From Mytilus californianus (Eukaryota; Mollusca; Bivalvia; Mytilida; Mytilidae): a DNA stretch of 64,000 nt. Position numbers and translations under genes: made by a program. The notes under the pieces were generated by a model. That model was not told the DNA's origin, did no database searches, and saw only the letters and a program-made list of their open reading frames with translations. The stretch spans positions 89,471,285 to 89,535,284 of the forward strand of contig NW_026262734.1 of the NCBI RefSeq assembly GCF_021869535.1, read 5' to 3'. This document shows, piece after piece, positions 1 to 11,924 of this stretch. The stretch's first letter is position 1. Each line of letters starts with the position of its first letter.

Positions 1-125
1 AGGCCAACGCAATGTACTATTAGCCGAACTTAAGTAGTTTAGTTAATAGGACAATTTACTTTTCCTATTAGTTGCATTTACAGGCATACATATATTTTAG
101 TCTTAGATACATGAACTTTCTTATT

Positions 126-682
126 AGTTGTTATATTGGCTTTGAACTAGCTGCCAGTAACTGCGAGTTCTTTCAGATCTGTACTTAGTGTCCTTTTTGT
201 TGTTAGGGATGAGGGATGGATAAACACCCTGCCACGTCCAATCTGTGTTTATGGTTGATATTTTTCTGCTTTGTATCGAGCCGATAAGTTACGCCTTTGT
301 CAACTGTTTTTTATAGTTTGTTCTTATGTTGTTCTGTACTAGGTTAGGGGGAGGGTTGAGCGCTCACAAATATGTTCAACCCAGCCCCATTCTTTATGTG
401 TCTGTCCCACGTCAGGAGCCTGTAGTTCAGTGGTTGTCATTGGTTCATGTCTGTCATATTTGTATTTCGTTAATTGGTTTGTTATAAATTAGGGCGTTAT
501 TTTTCTCAATTGAATTTTTCATATTTTTCATGTCGGTGGCCTTTTAAAGCCGACTTTACGGTATGGGTTTTTTTCATTGTTGAAGACCGTACGGTTGCCT
601 ATAATTGCTTACATCCACTTTATATGAACTTTGATGGATAAGTGTCTCAATGAATCATACCGCATCTCCTTATTTTTATATG
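126..682 (+). repeat. Mussel interspersed repeat R1, copy 1
   Basis: This stretch shares its order of blocks with copies at 10,020 and 14,744: a TTGGCTTT..AACTG..CAGTAACTGCGA start, a middle with TCAGTGGTTGTC and GGCCGTTAGTT-like words, a GGTATGGGTTTTT block, and a conserved end resembling TCTCATTGGCAATCATAC followed by CTCCTTATTTTTATAT. No open frame of length runs through it. I recognise the end from memory as a very common mussel repeat. The class (SINE, Helitron or retroelement 3' end) cannot be told from the sequence alone. Confidence 0.7.
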
Positions 683-689
683 GATATAT

Positions 690-2286
690 ATACATACAAT
701 TATGTTTCCTGGGGTATTTATTTAGATGAAACATTCTAAAAATGTTTGCTGAAGTTTCGGAGCTGGACATTTTGAAGAATCTCAATGTTTTCGATTTAGT
801 TTTGATAGAATGGAGAGTCTTTAAGTGTTTTTTTTTTTTTTTTCGAAAGAGATGATTTGCCAAATCATTCAGCAGTTTTTTTTAATAAGTTTTAAAAAAA
901 GTTAATTTAAATTTCAATGACTTTAAATTGCAATAATGATTATAAATGCAATTCCAACACATTTCAATATTATATCTTTTTGGTTTTGGGCGTTGTTCGG
1001 TTGCTGTCTTATTGACGTATACTCTATATATTTCCGATAGTATTGGCATACATTAAAAGCAGCTCCTTGAAATTAATCAGTAAGAAATAATGAACAGGAG
1101 GATCTCAAAAATAGAATTATTTTGTACCCCATTTTTCTCTATTCTTCAAATGTTTGGCGCATTATTCTCAATTCTTTATATTTAAGCAACCCATCATTTT
1201 AGTTCATCTTTTTTTTTCTATTCTTCATTTTTGGTCCTTTATTCATATTTTGCCTATTTTCTCTATTCTGTAAACCCAATCCAGCCAAACCTTCTTACAT
1301 ATCATGCCTATCACATGATTTCAATTTTGACACAAGTCTTTGCACGTCATTGCTTTTAAGGGTGTTATCTCTATTTCATGTGTAATTCAATTCCAAATAT
1401 CTTGAAACATTTCAAAATTTAATCAATTTTACCGAAACAAATTAGAACAAAAACAATTTAATTTACATTATACCCATTAAAATGAAGTACATATAAAAAA
1501 AATGGCAAATATTTGCAAAAAAATCGCAAACACTCTAGCCTTACCTTTTTTTACTCGCACATGTGATCAGTAAACATAATGTACAGCAATCGTCGAAAAT
1601 TATATTCACAAAGTACTTTGAGATTGTGTTATCTGTTCACTGCAATATAGTATTTTGGCTACGTTTGTTCTGTATTAATTCACCTAAAATCTTACTTTTA
1701 TCAACAAATTTTGCTAAAAAAAAATGACGTTGACGTCACAGTCAAATTGCGTCAGCAAACCATGCCTTATATTCACATTTTCAGTAAGCCTTTGCTTCCG
1801 AAGCTTAAAGAAATGAATAATTTTATCGTACATGTTTTGGTTTTTTTTTTTCATTTCTGGTAAATTTATATGACCAAATTATCATAAGCCCCATAATATA
1901 CCTTTTCCTTTGCTTTTCAAACATTTTCGTGATTTTATGTCTTTTTTTTTCTCTTTCATGTCAGATATAATTATATTCTTACACAATTTTCATTTTTGCG
2001 TCTACATTTTTCGCACCCAGAGAAATGGAAAGTTCTTTAGAAATAAGATATTATTATTCGAGTTCAAAGCAAAATATGTTTTCCTGTCATTGTGTATTGA
2101 TTATTAAGCTAACGTATAAAATTCTGTGATAATATCATATCATATGAATTAATAATAAGTTTGCGATGAAATCAACAACTATATGAAGACAATCATTATT
2201 ATTATGGTGTATATTTCTGTCATGAGATCTGCGTGCAAATCAATGCATGATACAGATTGAAATGCGTTTGACACGATTTTCTTGTT
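690..2286. other. Intergenic, AT-rich, no gene seen
   Basis: The stretch is AT-rich with long T and A runs. Positions 1,000-1,060 resemble the end of another mussel repeat (GGTTGCTGTCTTATTGACGTATAC). Positions 1,110-1,290 repeat CTCTATTCT-like words, as in the R6 elements listed at 12,718 and 17,454. A palindromic CRE word TGACGTCA occurs near 1,731. No open frame here looks like a protein. Confidence 0.5.
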
Positions 2287-2679
2287 AAGGATGTAGTCAT
2301 GTCAGGTTAAGGAATTTTGTCAAATGTTCTGACTTCTTGGGTTTTTTCCTACGATACAGGGTAAACTATTTTGCTCCATATCACCCTCTTTTCTCTCATA
2401 TAAGACTCCAATAGCGCATACAAGGTCATTAACCGAAATTTGAGCAGATTCTAGATTCCTTTTCTTGCGATTTGAGACCCAAATAATGTCAATGCTAAAT
2501 ATATGGTAAAAGTCCGAGTCAGCCTTTTCCCGCCATTTAAAAAATAATAAATATCTCGAAAAGGAGTTCCATAACCTATCAATGTTTTCAGCTCATTTTG
2601 TTCCTTAAGTAATGCTCTTCTGATTTATAGTATCAATTTTAAATTCCAGATCTATTTAATTTCACCTGATTACATCCTT
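2287..2679 (-). mobile_element. Inverted-repeat element with AGGATGTA ends, copy 1
   Basis: The element starts AGGATGTAGTCATGTCAGGT and ends ACCTGATTACATCCT, so its termini are imperfect inverted repeats flanked by TA on both sides. Its interior is the reverse complement of 58,159-58,540 over nearly the whole length, sharing blocks such as ATTTGAGACCCAAATAAT and CGAAAAGGAGTTCCATAACC. No coding capacity is seen, so it is a non-autonomous (MITE-like) DNA element. The TA flanks fit the Tc1/mariner superfamily, which is an inference. Confidence 0.7.
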
Positions 2680-5400
2680 ATAACTTTAGGTTACAATCAA
2701 CCATAAAATATAATGGGCGCAGCCATTTTCATTTCATGAAGATAACATGGTATTCAGAATTAAGAGTATGGCTAATCCTAAGTGGTCGATGTGTGCACCC
2801 GGTATTTTTTTTTTTTTTTTTATTACTAGAGACTTCGTACTGCACTCTGCGTTATATCAAAGAAAAAAGAATATAATTTCCTTAGCCCTAACGAAACTAA
2901 GAAGTCTTTTCTACGCTAGGATAAGACACGTGTTCTAAAGTGCAAAATTGATAAGCAAGGGAGGCAAATTACGCTAGAAAAAGCCACCGGAACCGGACCA
3001 AAAAATACTGTCCTAATAATTTTTCTTTAATTCTAGCAATGTTTGGTAAAAAAAAACAAACTTCTCTTAAGTCTTTATCTCGAAAAAGGCTACCATTGTC
3101 GCCTATGGGGAAATAAATTGTGTTCTGCAATCTATACCAGATAACGTACTATAAAGATAAGGAGAGGTGGTATGATTACGAATGAGAAAACAAAGTCACT
3201 AGAATCCAAATGACGTGAATGTAGGCAAAAGACCAAAAGCTTTTGAAGTTAATTTCGAATTAAAAATTCTCAATATTTTGATAAAGCGCGATGTCAAATA
3301 TGCTATCATTTTGAAATTAAATGACAGTAAAATAAAATTTATTGAGTAAATTTAAAATTATCAAACGTTCGTGCGTGGTAAGCTACACAAAACATTTAAA
3401 ATCTAATGTAGTTGACATTTATGTGGGACGGATACACCCACATCTAAAACGTATTACAAAAAGTCCTTTGGTACATCTGATACATGTTGTTGATGACTAT
3501 TGTAGTGTAGCTCTTTCTTTTGTGTGGATAAATATGATTTTCTTGAAGCAAATTGTCCGTCCTTAAAAGAAATAGAAACCTTAATATTGACGCGTTCGAC
3601 TTCGAAGAGAGATGTTTTAAACAAGACCAATAATAAATGGCAAGTAAGTAAGGAAAACAAATATTGGAAGCTCTATTTACATCCCCCTTCCAACCACACC
3701 TCCACACACACAAACACACAAACATACACCTGTACGTTGTTTAAATATCGTATACCAAAAACCAATATAGTCAAAACAAGATAAAAAAAAAGCAATATTT
3801 GGGGGAATCGCCTGTAATCCAAATTCAAGAGTCAATAGTTTTGCAAATCAGTACACAAAAAAATCATTAGAGGCTCTGTTTGCCCCATCCCTATCAAACC
3901 TTCCGTGTATAAATCTATTAAAACAATTACGATTAGAGACGAATCAAATGAAAATAATAATATTTGGGGAATCTCATGCACTCCAAATGGAGTAAGAGTC
4001 ATTAGTTTGGCAAATCATTAAATAAAATAAATATTGCCCGAAGTTCAAATATCTTAAATCAATTACGAATATAAACAAAATAAGGGAAAACAAAACAACA
4101 CTGGGGGAATGTTCTCAGAATAGTGGAAACCTGGAGTGTCGACAGGGTAAGGGTCTTGTCCTATATTCATTCGTCATCCGCCATGTGAATCCAAATTCAG
4201 TCAAAATGTCACAATAGGGAACAGGATCTCATGTACTAATCAGAATCAGAGTCGTAAATTCCGTTGAGGCAGTTAGGCAACTACTAATACCTCACTAAAT
4301 TGTTCTCCAAGAAGGAAAAAATTGAAGAATAAAGTAAGATAAAATGTGCTGCGTGTATTCGATAATATTTAGAGGACGGGAGGTTTCGAACCGTTGACCT
4401 CTCTACCTTTACACATGTATAGCCATTATTTACTAACGACAGGGTAATAGAATTAATATAACTGTGTTGTAAAAAAATGACCAATGTAGAAACACGTATC
4501 TTCTAGTAACACGTTTTATTAATGAGACCGTCGAAATTTTTATGAGAACTCCGTTGGCTCTTCTTCTCAGTCATGTCAGTGGCATGTTCCTGTATTCATA
4601 TGAGTTGGAGTTCATTGTCTATACAGTTATATTCTATCCATGTATCTTAGCAAAACTCTTCATCTTATAAGGACCTGTCATCATTAAAATACCGAAAAAT
4701 TGAAATTACATTTGTATTACCAGCATAGCGATACCAGAATATTTACAATCCTCCAATGTATTATTTTAATGTTGATTGGGAAATGCCGTTAATTCAAGAT
4801 CTTGATTTTCCATACTAATAGTTACGAACTCTGTTCCAATATGTTGAAAATGAAAAGCGGGTGGTATAAAAAAAAAAAAAAAGAAACAACAGCAACAAAG
4901 ATATAAAAACAAAACAACACAGTTCTTAAAATTTAGCGATGGAATGTATGCGTCCACCTATACATATTTCAAGTTTATGCGAATGTCTTATAACTCCTCT
5001 TTGTCAATTAATAATTTTACACGACTGCACAATTGTAATCATTCATAATACCCAGGTCATTTATCATTATCCTGAAAAAAATGACCCAAATCATTGATGC
5101 ACATTATAGAACCGTTGCAACAACTATTTGAGGGTTTCATACGTGGATCTAGTTCAGAGCAACATATCTGTCCCTTCATATATCCTTTTTATCAGTCGGT
5201 GGTCTAAACCTTTTCCACTTCATACCAGTCGTCTCATTTTACAGAACCTACTTACTTCATTTATTGGTGATTTGTTCTCTTCTAAATGCGACATTAAAAC
5301 CCATACGAGGGGCGTCAGTTTGACTATGTGGGATGTCTAAATACACAGCCACGTCCTATCAGAATGGGGACTCAAAATCCGGTGCCTTGTGTATGGAGTT
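2680..5400. other. Intergenic, one possible exon, no clear gene
   Basis: The interval is mostly AT-rich unique-looking sequence. Two related stretches near 3,800-3,860 and 3,950-4,020 both read AATATTTGGGGGAATC-like and include ATTAGTTTGGCAAATCA, suggesting an old local duplication. A possible exon is listed separately at 3,506-3,643. A B-box-like word is noted in the findings near 4,390. No complete gene can be supported. Confidence 0.45.
3506..3643 (+). other. Possible internal exon, unknown protein
   Basis: An open frame of 46 codons ends with Gln at 3,643, directly before a strong splice donor GTAAGTAAG. It begins after an in-frame TAG at 3,503, whose AG could serve as a splice acceptor although the pyrimidine tract is weak. 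The peptide is balanced in composition (it includes ANCPSLKEIETLILTRS and NKTNNKWQ) rather than low-complexity. No partner exon was found upstream or downstream, and no family is recognised. It may be chance or part of an old element. Confidence 0.25.
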
Positions 5401-5469
5401 TTCAATTATGTGTTGAAAAAGTCTTGTAACAACTCTTACAGTGATCCGTATTTGGCCTGTTACAAGACA

Positions 5470-5620
5470 AAAATGCTGTCCCTACCTTACCTGCCCCTCT
5501 TGTCCAGTTGCAGTCGAACGTTAACGTTCAATCCTAGTCGGCCAACTCAGCAGAACATATCATGGACTATTGTCAATTTGTTCTCGTCATGAAGATGCAT
5601 GAAATATTTGTGACAGTTCA
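5470..5620 (+). repeat. Mussel repeat R7 fragment, copy 1
   Basis: The segment contains TCGGCCAACTCAGCAGAACATATC and CATGAAGATGCATGAAATATTTG. This resembles, on the opposite strand, 59,645-59,790, where GCCAGTGGCAAATATATCATGTATC occurs. From memory this is the 3' part of a common mussel repeat that ends ATTTGCCACTGGACGTTAAAC. Only fragments are present and no coding potential is claimed. Confidence 0.4.
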
Positions 5621-6049
5621 ATATTAAAACAACAATCAAGCAATTAAAAATGTATACAATTTTACTTTTTTAATGCTAAGATACTGAAAGTGCTTTTGAT
5701 ACGCCGATATCTCCGCCGTTTGCATAATCCACGCCTAAACCACATCCCAAACCACGTTGTGGCCTTGACTCCAAATATTCAAATTGTTTGTCTCACCTTC
5801 CAGAAATTAGACACTAAAGAATGGGCATGTGTTGCCTAACCTAGGTATTCAGGTATTAGCTAGTCTTTGTTGCTATTGAAAGTGTCTTTCTAGTGTAAAC
5901 AATATTTTAATTATGAAATTAAATACAAATTACAATATAAATTCACATTCACAAATAGGATTCAGAAACAATCAATTATTAATGCGTATATTAATATGTT
6001 TCTTTACCAGTTTCTCTCTATCAAAGATAATAGGCAAAAAAAGGAAAAA

Positions 6050-6412
6050 AAGTAAAACATGTCTTTTAAAGACAATAACTCCTATTTGAAGTCGTCTGAC
6101 AGTAAATCCCAACATTCTGAACATTTCTGCCCCTGTCAGATTTTCTCTATTTATATCGGTTTTCAGAATAATACTAGTAGACGAAAGTTGCGTTCTACCT
6201 CTATGGTCTTTTTTTGTCCATGTCGGCCATGTTGGTTGGCAGGCGGTGTTCATCTGATACATTTAAAAAAATAGATTTACTAATGGTGATTGTGGCCAGA
6301 TTTGATCAAATTTTGCCAATTAGTTTCAGAGGAGAAGATTTTTGTAAAAGTTAACAGACGACGACGGAAGCCAGGGATGAGAAAAGCTCCCATGGGACAG
6401 GCGAGCTAAAAA
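6050..6412 (+). repeat. Bivalve interspersed repeat R9 with terminal hairpin
   Basis: The segment has the blocks ACAATAACTCC, ATGTCGGCCATGTTGGTTGGCAGG, GATTGTGGCCAGATTTG and GTTTCAGAGGAGAAGATTTTTG. It ends with an AGCTCCCATGGGACAGGCGAGCT hairpin at 6,385-6,407. From memory this block order is typical of a very abundant bivalve repeat. Open frames on both strands across it are a by-product of the repeat and are not called as genes. Confidence 0.6.
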
Positions 6413-6419
6413 TTATTAA

Positions 6420-7600
6420 GCTACGCAATTAATAAATATCGTTTGGTAATCAAAATCTAAGACTGCGAAAATATTATAAGGCTTAGACCTGATAAAAAGT
6501 ACATACAAATATTTGTCAAAACTTTTATGTAAATGTAACATCATCGATTTACAATCGATAGCATGTATACAATCGTATCATCATTAAGCCATGTATATAT
6601 ATGTCTATCCATATACGTCGTTCTTCACAACATTTCCACAGCTGTTAATTAAGTTTTGGTGTGTATGCTTTGACAAAGAAACAAGTTCAATGCTAATTTA
6701 ACAAGAGGAAGACAACAAACGTAATTGAAAGGTATTATTGACTTTTTATAATATTGACTCAACAGAATGTTGATTGCAAATACAATTATCATGAAACTCG
6801 TTTTGATATAAATAATATGGAATTGATAAAATTACCTTTCATGAAATATGCAATTTAAAACTATATTTCCTATATTAATTGAACAGTGGTTGAACCAATG
6901 AAATATTAGATTAAAACATTTTGCCGATCAAGTTTTCATCGTGAATTGATAAACACCTAAAGCTCTATCGGCGTGGCTAATTTCCGGAATATAATCTGTG
7001 CACAAGATAGGCTTTGTAGAAAAAGCTAAAAAAGGAAATTGAATTATTCATTTATCAGAAGAAAAAAAAACAGCGGGACAGAGTTGAAACAAGATAGCTG
7101 CCATTCACACGAAAGAAAAAAAAATAATACTTGTTAGAATTCATTTAAGCGGTATCATCAACAAACTAAGATGAAATGATGGATATTCAGAATCAAGTCT
7201 GCATGAATAAAAACAATATTTTTTTTAAGATGGATTATATCACAAACTTTCACTATTGAAATATACACTTGACTGTCATCGATTGGTCTATCTAAATACA
7301 TTACATTTCATTGACAGTATCAAGACACAGAACCTGTCTTTGTCATCGTATTACACGGAACAAAAGTGTTTCAGGGAGGCTAATGGTGTTTTGAGTAAAG
7401 CCCATTATGTTTTAGATCAAGTGTCAATCTGCGTCGTAGTTAAGGATTACAGACTTATCTCCGATCACGTACGAGAAATCCATTCATAGCATGCCCTGAG
7501 AGAATTTGTATGTTCATTTCCATATGATATGAATAATAGGATGTTGGTAAATTTAAATTCATTGGTGATGGATGCTTAAAATTATCTACTATTTGTTTCA
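6420..7600. other. Intergenic, AT-rich; weak terminal-exon candidate
   Basis: There is no repeat family that I recognise. From 7,230 to 7,489 an open frame follows a good acceptor (a run of T then AAG) and ends in TAG. It is discussed in the findings and not called as a gene because no upstream exon or family match can be shown. Confidence 0.4.
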
Positions 7601-7608
7601 TAAGCCAA

Positions 7609-8735
7609 CAGGATTTTTTTCGGTAAGCGTTTAATTATAGAATGGTAGTTTTGTGCAAAGGTGGTAAGAAGAGCTTTCTGAAATCTTTTCGGTAAGCGTT
7701 TAATAATAGAATGATAGTATTGTACAAGGAATAAGCGCTATCTGAAATCTTTTCGGTAAGCGTTTAATTATATGAAAGTATTCTGAAAGGTAGTAAGAGC
7801 TATCTGAAATTTTTTCGGTAAGCGTTTAATAATAGAATGATAGTATTGTACAAGGTAATAAGAGCTATCTGAAATCTTTTCGGTGAGCATTTAATTATTA
7901 AATGATAGGATTATGCAAGGTAGTAAGAGCTATCAGAATTTTCTCGCTAAGCGTTTAATTATTATAAAATGATAGTATTTTGAAAGGTAGTAAGAGCTAT
8001 CTAAATTCTTTTCGGTAAGCGTTTAATAATAGAATGATAGTATTGTACAAGGTAATAAGAGCTATCTGAAATATTTTTCGGTGAGCATTTAATTATAATA
8101 TGATAGTATTATGCAAGATAGTAAGAGCTATCAGAATTTTTTTTTTTCGGTAAGCGTTTAATTATAAAATGATAGTATTTTGAAAGGTAGTAAGAGCTAT
8201 CTGAAATCTTTTCGGTAGGCGTTTAATAATAGAATAATAGTATTGTACAAGGAATAAGCGCTATCTGCATGAAATCTTTTCGGTAAGCGTTTAATAATGG
8301 AATGATAGTATTGTACAAGGTAATAAGAGCCATCTGAAATCTTTTCGGTGAGCATTTAATTATAAAATAATAGTATTATGCAAGGTAGTAAGAGCTATCA
8401 GAAATTTTTTCGGTAAGCGTTTAATTATAAAATGATAGTATTTTGAAAGGTAGTAAGAGCTATTTGAAATCTTTTCGGTAGGCGTTTAATTATAGAATGA
8501 TAGTATTATGCAAGATTTTAAGAGCTATCTATTCTTTTCGGTAGGCGTTTGATTATAGAATTGATGGTACATGTATTATGCAAGGTAGTAAGAGCTATTA
8601 GAAATCTTTTCGGTAGGCGTTTATTATAGGATGTTAGTATTATGCAAGGTAAGTGAGCTATCAGAAATCTTTGCGGTAAGCATTTTTTTTTTTTGAAATT
8701 TAGTATTGTGCAATGTAGTAGGAGATTATTTTTTT
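7609..8735. repeat. 66-bp tandem satellite with trimer higher order
   Basis: About 17 head-to-tail monomers of roughly 64-68 bp share the core TCTTTTCGGTAAGCGTTTAAT, then AATGATAGTATT, then AAGAGCTATCTGAAA. Three monomer types alternate: one with TTGTACAAGG, one with GTGAGCATTTAAT and ATTATGCAAGG, and one with TTTTGAAAGG. They recur in that order at about 200-bp spacing (7,840/7,905/7,976; 8,040/8,105/8,175; 8,310/8,370/8,433). The array decays at both ends. The short minus-strand open frame over it is a by-product. Confidence 0.95.
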
Positions 8736-10019
8736 TTAGGTTCACCCAAAAAACGATTTAAGAGTGCAATGAAATTAGTGCTGGTACATTTATGGTTATA
8801 TAAGTACTGTTTAAATGTAAAGTTAGTGATTGCGTAGAATATGTTATGCATACAGCTCAACCTGGGTATCAAAAAAAAAAACGGCCATGTGTTAGTCACT
8901 TTTGGATGTATTCAGTTGTAACTTACCGCGAGTCCCTTAAATGGTTAGTTTCCAGTGGCGTAAGAGTGGACAGAAATATGGGAGGGAAAAGCAAAAAAAA
9001 AAAAATAACCGTCTCATGATAGAAGTAGGCCAGTGTCCTCTTTCATTTTCGTTTTTTTATTTTCAATGATCTTTCTCTCTCCAACTGTTCCTATTGCCCC
9101 CGCCCTATCCCGGTTCCTATGTCCCTGGTTTGTATTATTTGTTGTTAAGTATTCATTCATTCTTTTATGGTATTCATTCTGTGTTTTCTTTTGAGTGTAA
9201 TGCAATAAATTAGTTTGTTTTATAAGCATTAGTTATGGAATTAATTCCCCATTTCCATGAATACAAATAATATCCTGTTGGAAAGTTTATCGAGCAAACA
9301 GAAAATAAGAATATCAGAATGAATAGCTCTATAGTGCATATCCGGAGTCATAATGAACTGTTTTAGAATTAGTATTAGCTGATCATTGGCAGTATTGCAA
9401 TACAAAAAGTATGGATCTTTCCAATTCTATACACCGGATATCCGTTAACTGACGCCCAATTACACACGTAATGCATGTTACAGGGAAATTTTAAAACAAA
9501 TACACAAAAGTTATGCAAACCACATTCCTATCAGGTAATTCAATAACCATAACAACAATATCCAACGTTATATATATGTGATACATGTTCGTAATGAATG
9601 TTCAAATATTAACAGTAAATTTCAAAATGTCTCAGGTTCATTAACATGATTAATTTACAAACCCTTAATTGATTTTGCCATTTGATAAGGGACTTATGTT
9701 TGAATTTCCCTTGGTGTTCGATATTTTTTTAATTTTAGTTAAAGGTTGAAAAACTATTAAAATTCTCTTTAACATTCAAAAGAGAATTTATTTATTTGGT
9801 TATACAGATTTAAAAGATAAAAATGAAAATAGTAGAAGGTCCATATAGGGTATGTTTAAAAGTACATCAGTTTTATCTTCCAGTGTTAATAATGATGATT
9901 TGCTTAGAAGTAGAAAATAAAATAAAGAAGATGAAAGTATCAGGATGCAATTGACGAGATCCATATGGTTGGATTTATTCTCTCTATAATTCAACTTTTT
10001 TTTTCGTTTATTGAAATGC
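8736..10019. other. Intergenic, no gene seen
   Basis: The stretch is AT-rich with poly-A runs near 8,875 and 8,995. It has CT-rich coding-like frames only on the minus strand, with no family resemblance. Nothing else is recognised. Confidence 0.5.
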
Positions 10020-10405
10020 ATAGTTTGTTCTTGTGTTGTGTCGTTACACCACCGTGCCAGGTTACTAATAGGGGAAGAGTTTGTTTCTAAAAACATGTTT
10101 AACCCCGCCACACCAATTGTGTACCTGTCCCTAGTCAGGAGCGTCTAGTTTAGTGGTTGTCGTTGGTTCATGTCTGTCATATTTGTTTTTCGTATTTTTT
10201 TTTGTTATGAATGAGGCCGTTAGTTTTCTCAATTGAATTGTTTCATATTTTTCATGTCGGTGCCTTGTATAGCCGACTATACGGTATGGGTTTTTCTCAT
10301 TGTTGTAGGCCGTACGGTTGCCTAAATTGCTTACATCCACTTCATTTGAACTTTTGTTGATAGTTGTCTCATTGACAATCATACGATATCTCCTTATTTT
10401 TATAT
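10020..10405 (+). repeat. Mussel interspersed repeat R1, copy 2
   Basis: The copy is colinear with 360-682: CCAGGTTA..GGGGAAGAG, then ACCCCGCCACACC, CCTGTCCCTAGTCAGGAGC, AGTGGTTGTCGTTGGTTCATG, GACTATACGGTATGGGTTTTT and the end GTTGTCTCATTGACAATCATACG. It is 5'-truncated relative to copy 1. Confidence 0.75.
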
Positions 10406-10823
10406 GTATTATTTATAGGACAGTTCCTAAGGCACTCGTATGATATCAATACATCTGTTAACCTATTTTGGGTTGAAAAAACCTCCACGCAAAGTCTATA
10501 ACTGCTTGACAATTGAGTTATTAAGAACCCTACAAAACAGACCAACATTCATCTCTTATTTCATATTTGAATGTTCGAAAATCAAGCACAGTCTTACACA
10601 TGTACATGAAAACGTGCACTTGCATAAGGTCGATTTCTATCCGACGCAGCTCATTTCACGGTACCAATTTTTTTTCTGCACCGGATGTAAAATAATTTTG
10701 AGGAATTGTAATAAATAAAGTTGATAGCAGTAATAAACCAGAATACCAGACAGCACACCCAAACACACAAATATTAAACCAACACCCAACTCCTTCGAAT
10801 ACATAACAGAGAACATATTGACA

Positions 10824-11008
10824 TAAAGTCAAACCTGTTATAAAGGTAACCTCTTTTAAGCGTAAACCTGTCCTGGCAGGTCACCTCCTGCTTTTACCGT
10901 TGTAGTAATACTTATGCACTTTGAACCTCAATTCAAAGGTCATCTCTCTTATAAGGTCAGTTTTCCCTGTTCCCAAGGGTGACCTTTATATACAGGTTTG
11001 ACTGTATA
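10824..11008. mobile_element. Small inverted-repeat element with CAGTCAAACCTG ends
   Basis: The left end reads AAGTCAAACCTGTTATAAAGG and the right end CCTTTATATACAGGTTTGACTGTATA, so the termini are inverted repeats, with TA at the right flank. The interior has no coding capacity. A related half-copy with ACAGTGAAACCTGTATATAACG lies at 26,869. From memory, ACAGTCAAACCTGT-type ends are widespread in mollusc genomes. Confidence 0.6.
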
Positions 11009-11499
11009 CATAAAGACATACAACACATGTATAACCTAACTTTTTACGGGCACATACTGTTGTGGAGCCAAACCAGTTTTACAAAAACAAACCTCCCTCT
11101 TTACTTATCTAGACCGTAGTTCGCTAAACAAAAACAAAAAATTATAATAAAACCTGCACGGGCAAGCTATCTACAGGATGACCCCTAACAGATATAATAT
11201 CCTAGGTCATTTTAGAAATAGTCATAATATTTTTGATGCATTGCTTGAGGGCATTATTTAAGTGATTTCAAATTTGTATTTCCAATTTATAAATAATGCA
11301 TTTGTACTTAAGCTTAATATATAGATTAATCTGGCAATGGGGCTTTCGATGAATTTCTGAGTACAGGCTTTTGAAATTTCTGCTCCCAAAAGATTTATGT
11401 ATTTAATTTCCCAGACTTCCGATCTCGAAGATTTCCTGGTTAATGCTATGCAAACACATGGGATCATTTGTGCCTTCGAATTGAGTACGAACCCTGCAG

Positions 11500-11656
11500 G
11501 TGCCTGGTACTTTCGACTAAGTTCTAAATTGACTAGGATTGCTAGTTTTCCTATCGAAGGTCGGTGGCACTTCGGCTTCCTTTGCAAATAAAAACTGACC
11601 GCCACGATGTGACCAATAGTTAATCACAACAATCAATCAACATCAATCAATCGAGC
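11500..11656 (+). repeat. Mollusc SINE-like tail
   Basis: The segment GGTCGGTGGCACTTCGGCTTCC, then AATAAAAACTGACCGCCACGATGTG, then a run of CAATCAATCAACATCAATCAATC matches the pattern, known to me from memory, of a widely dispersed mollusc SINE-like repeat ending in (AATC)n. Opposing open frames at 11,258-11,605 and 11,397-11,591 overlap it and are treated as by-products. Confidence 0.5.
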
Positions 11657-11713
11657 TAAAATATATCAAAAACAGCTACGTAACGTTTTTGTCTGTGTAT
11701 GATTTCATAAACG

Positions 11714-11766
11714 TGACGTCAAAAACGGGTTTATACATGTACACACTGTTTGATTGACATGACTCA
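11714..11766. promoter_or_regulatory. Possible CRE and AP-1 sites upstream of the four-exon gene
   Basis: A perfect palindromic CRE word TGACGTCA occupies 11,714-11,721 and an AP-1 word TGACTCA occupies 11,760-11,766, with a CCAAT word just after at about 11,769. They lie about 700 bp upstream of the first coding exon. Words this short occur by chance, so promoter function is only an inference. Confidence 0.25.
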
Positions 11767-11924
11767 GACCAATGCAATTAGACTTTATAATAATATAACA
11801 TTGGAATTGTTATTTAATGAAGAATTAATTTTGATTGATGATACTTTTTGATTACCCTGACGATACAGTATTTGTTTCAGCACCATCGCTACATGTGCAT
11901 CATCCGGGACAAACAACGTCATTA

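Noticed and set aside
11258-11605. Opposed open frames on both strands suggesting a gene
   Set aside because: They overlap a mollusc SINE-like tail and neither resembles a known protein.
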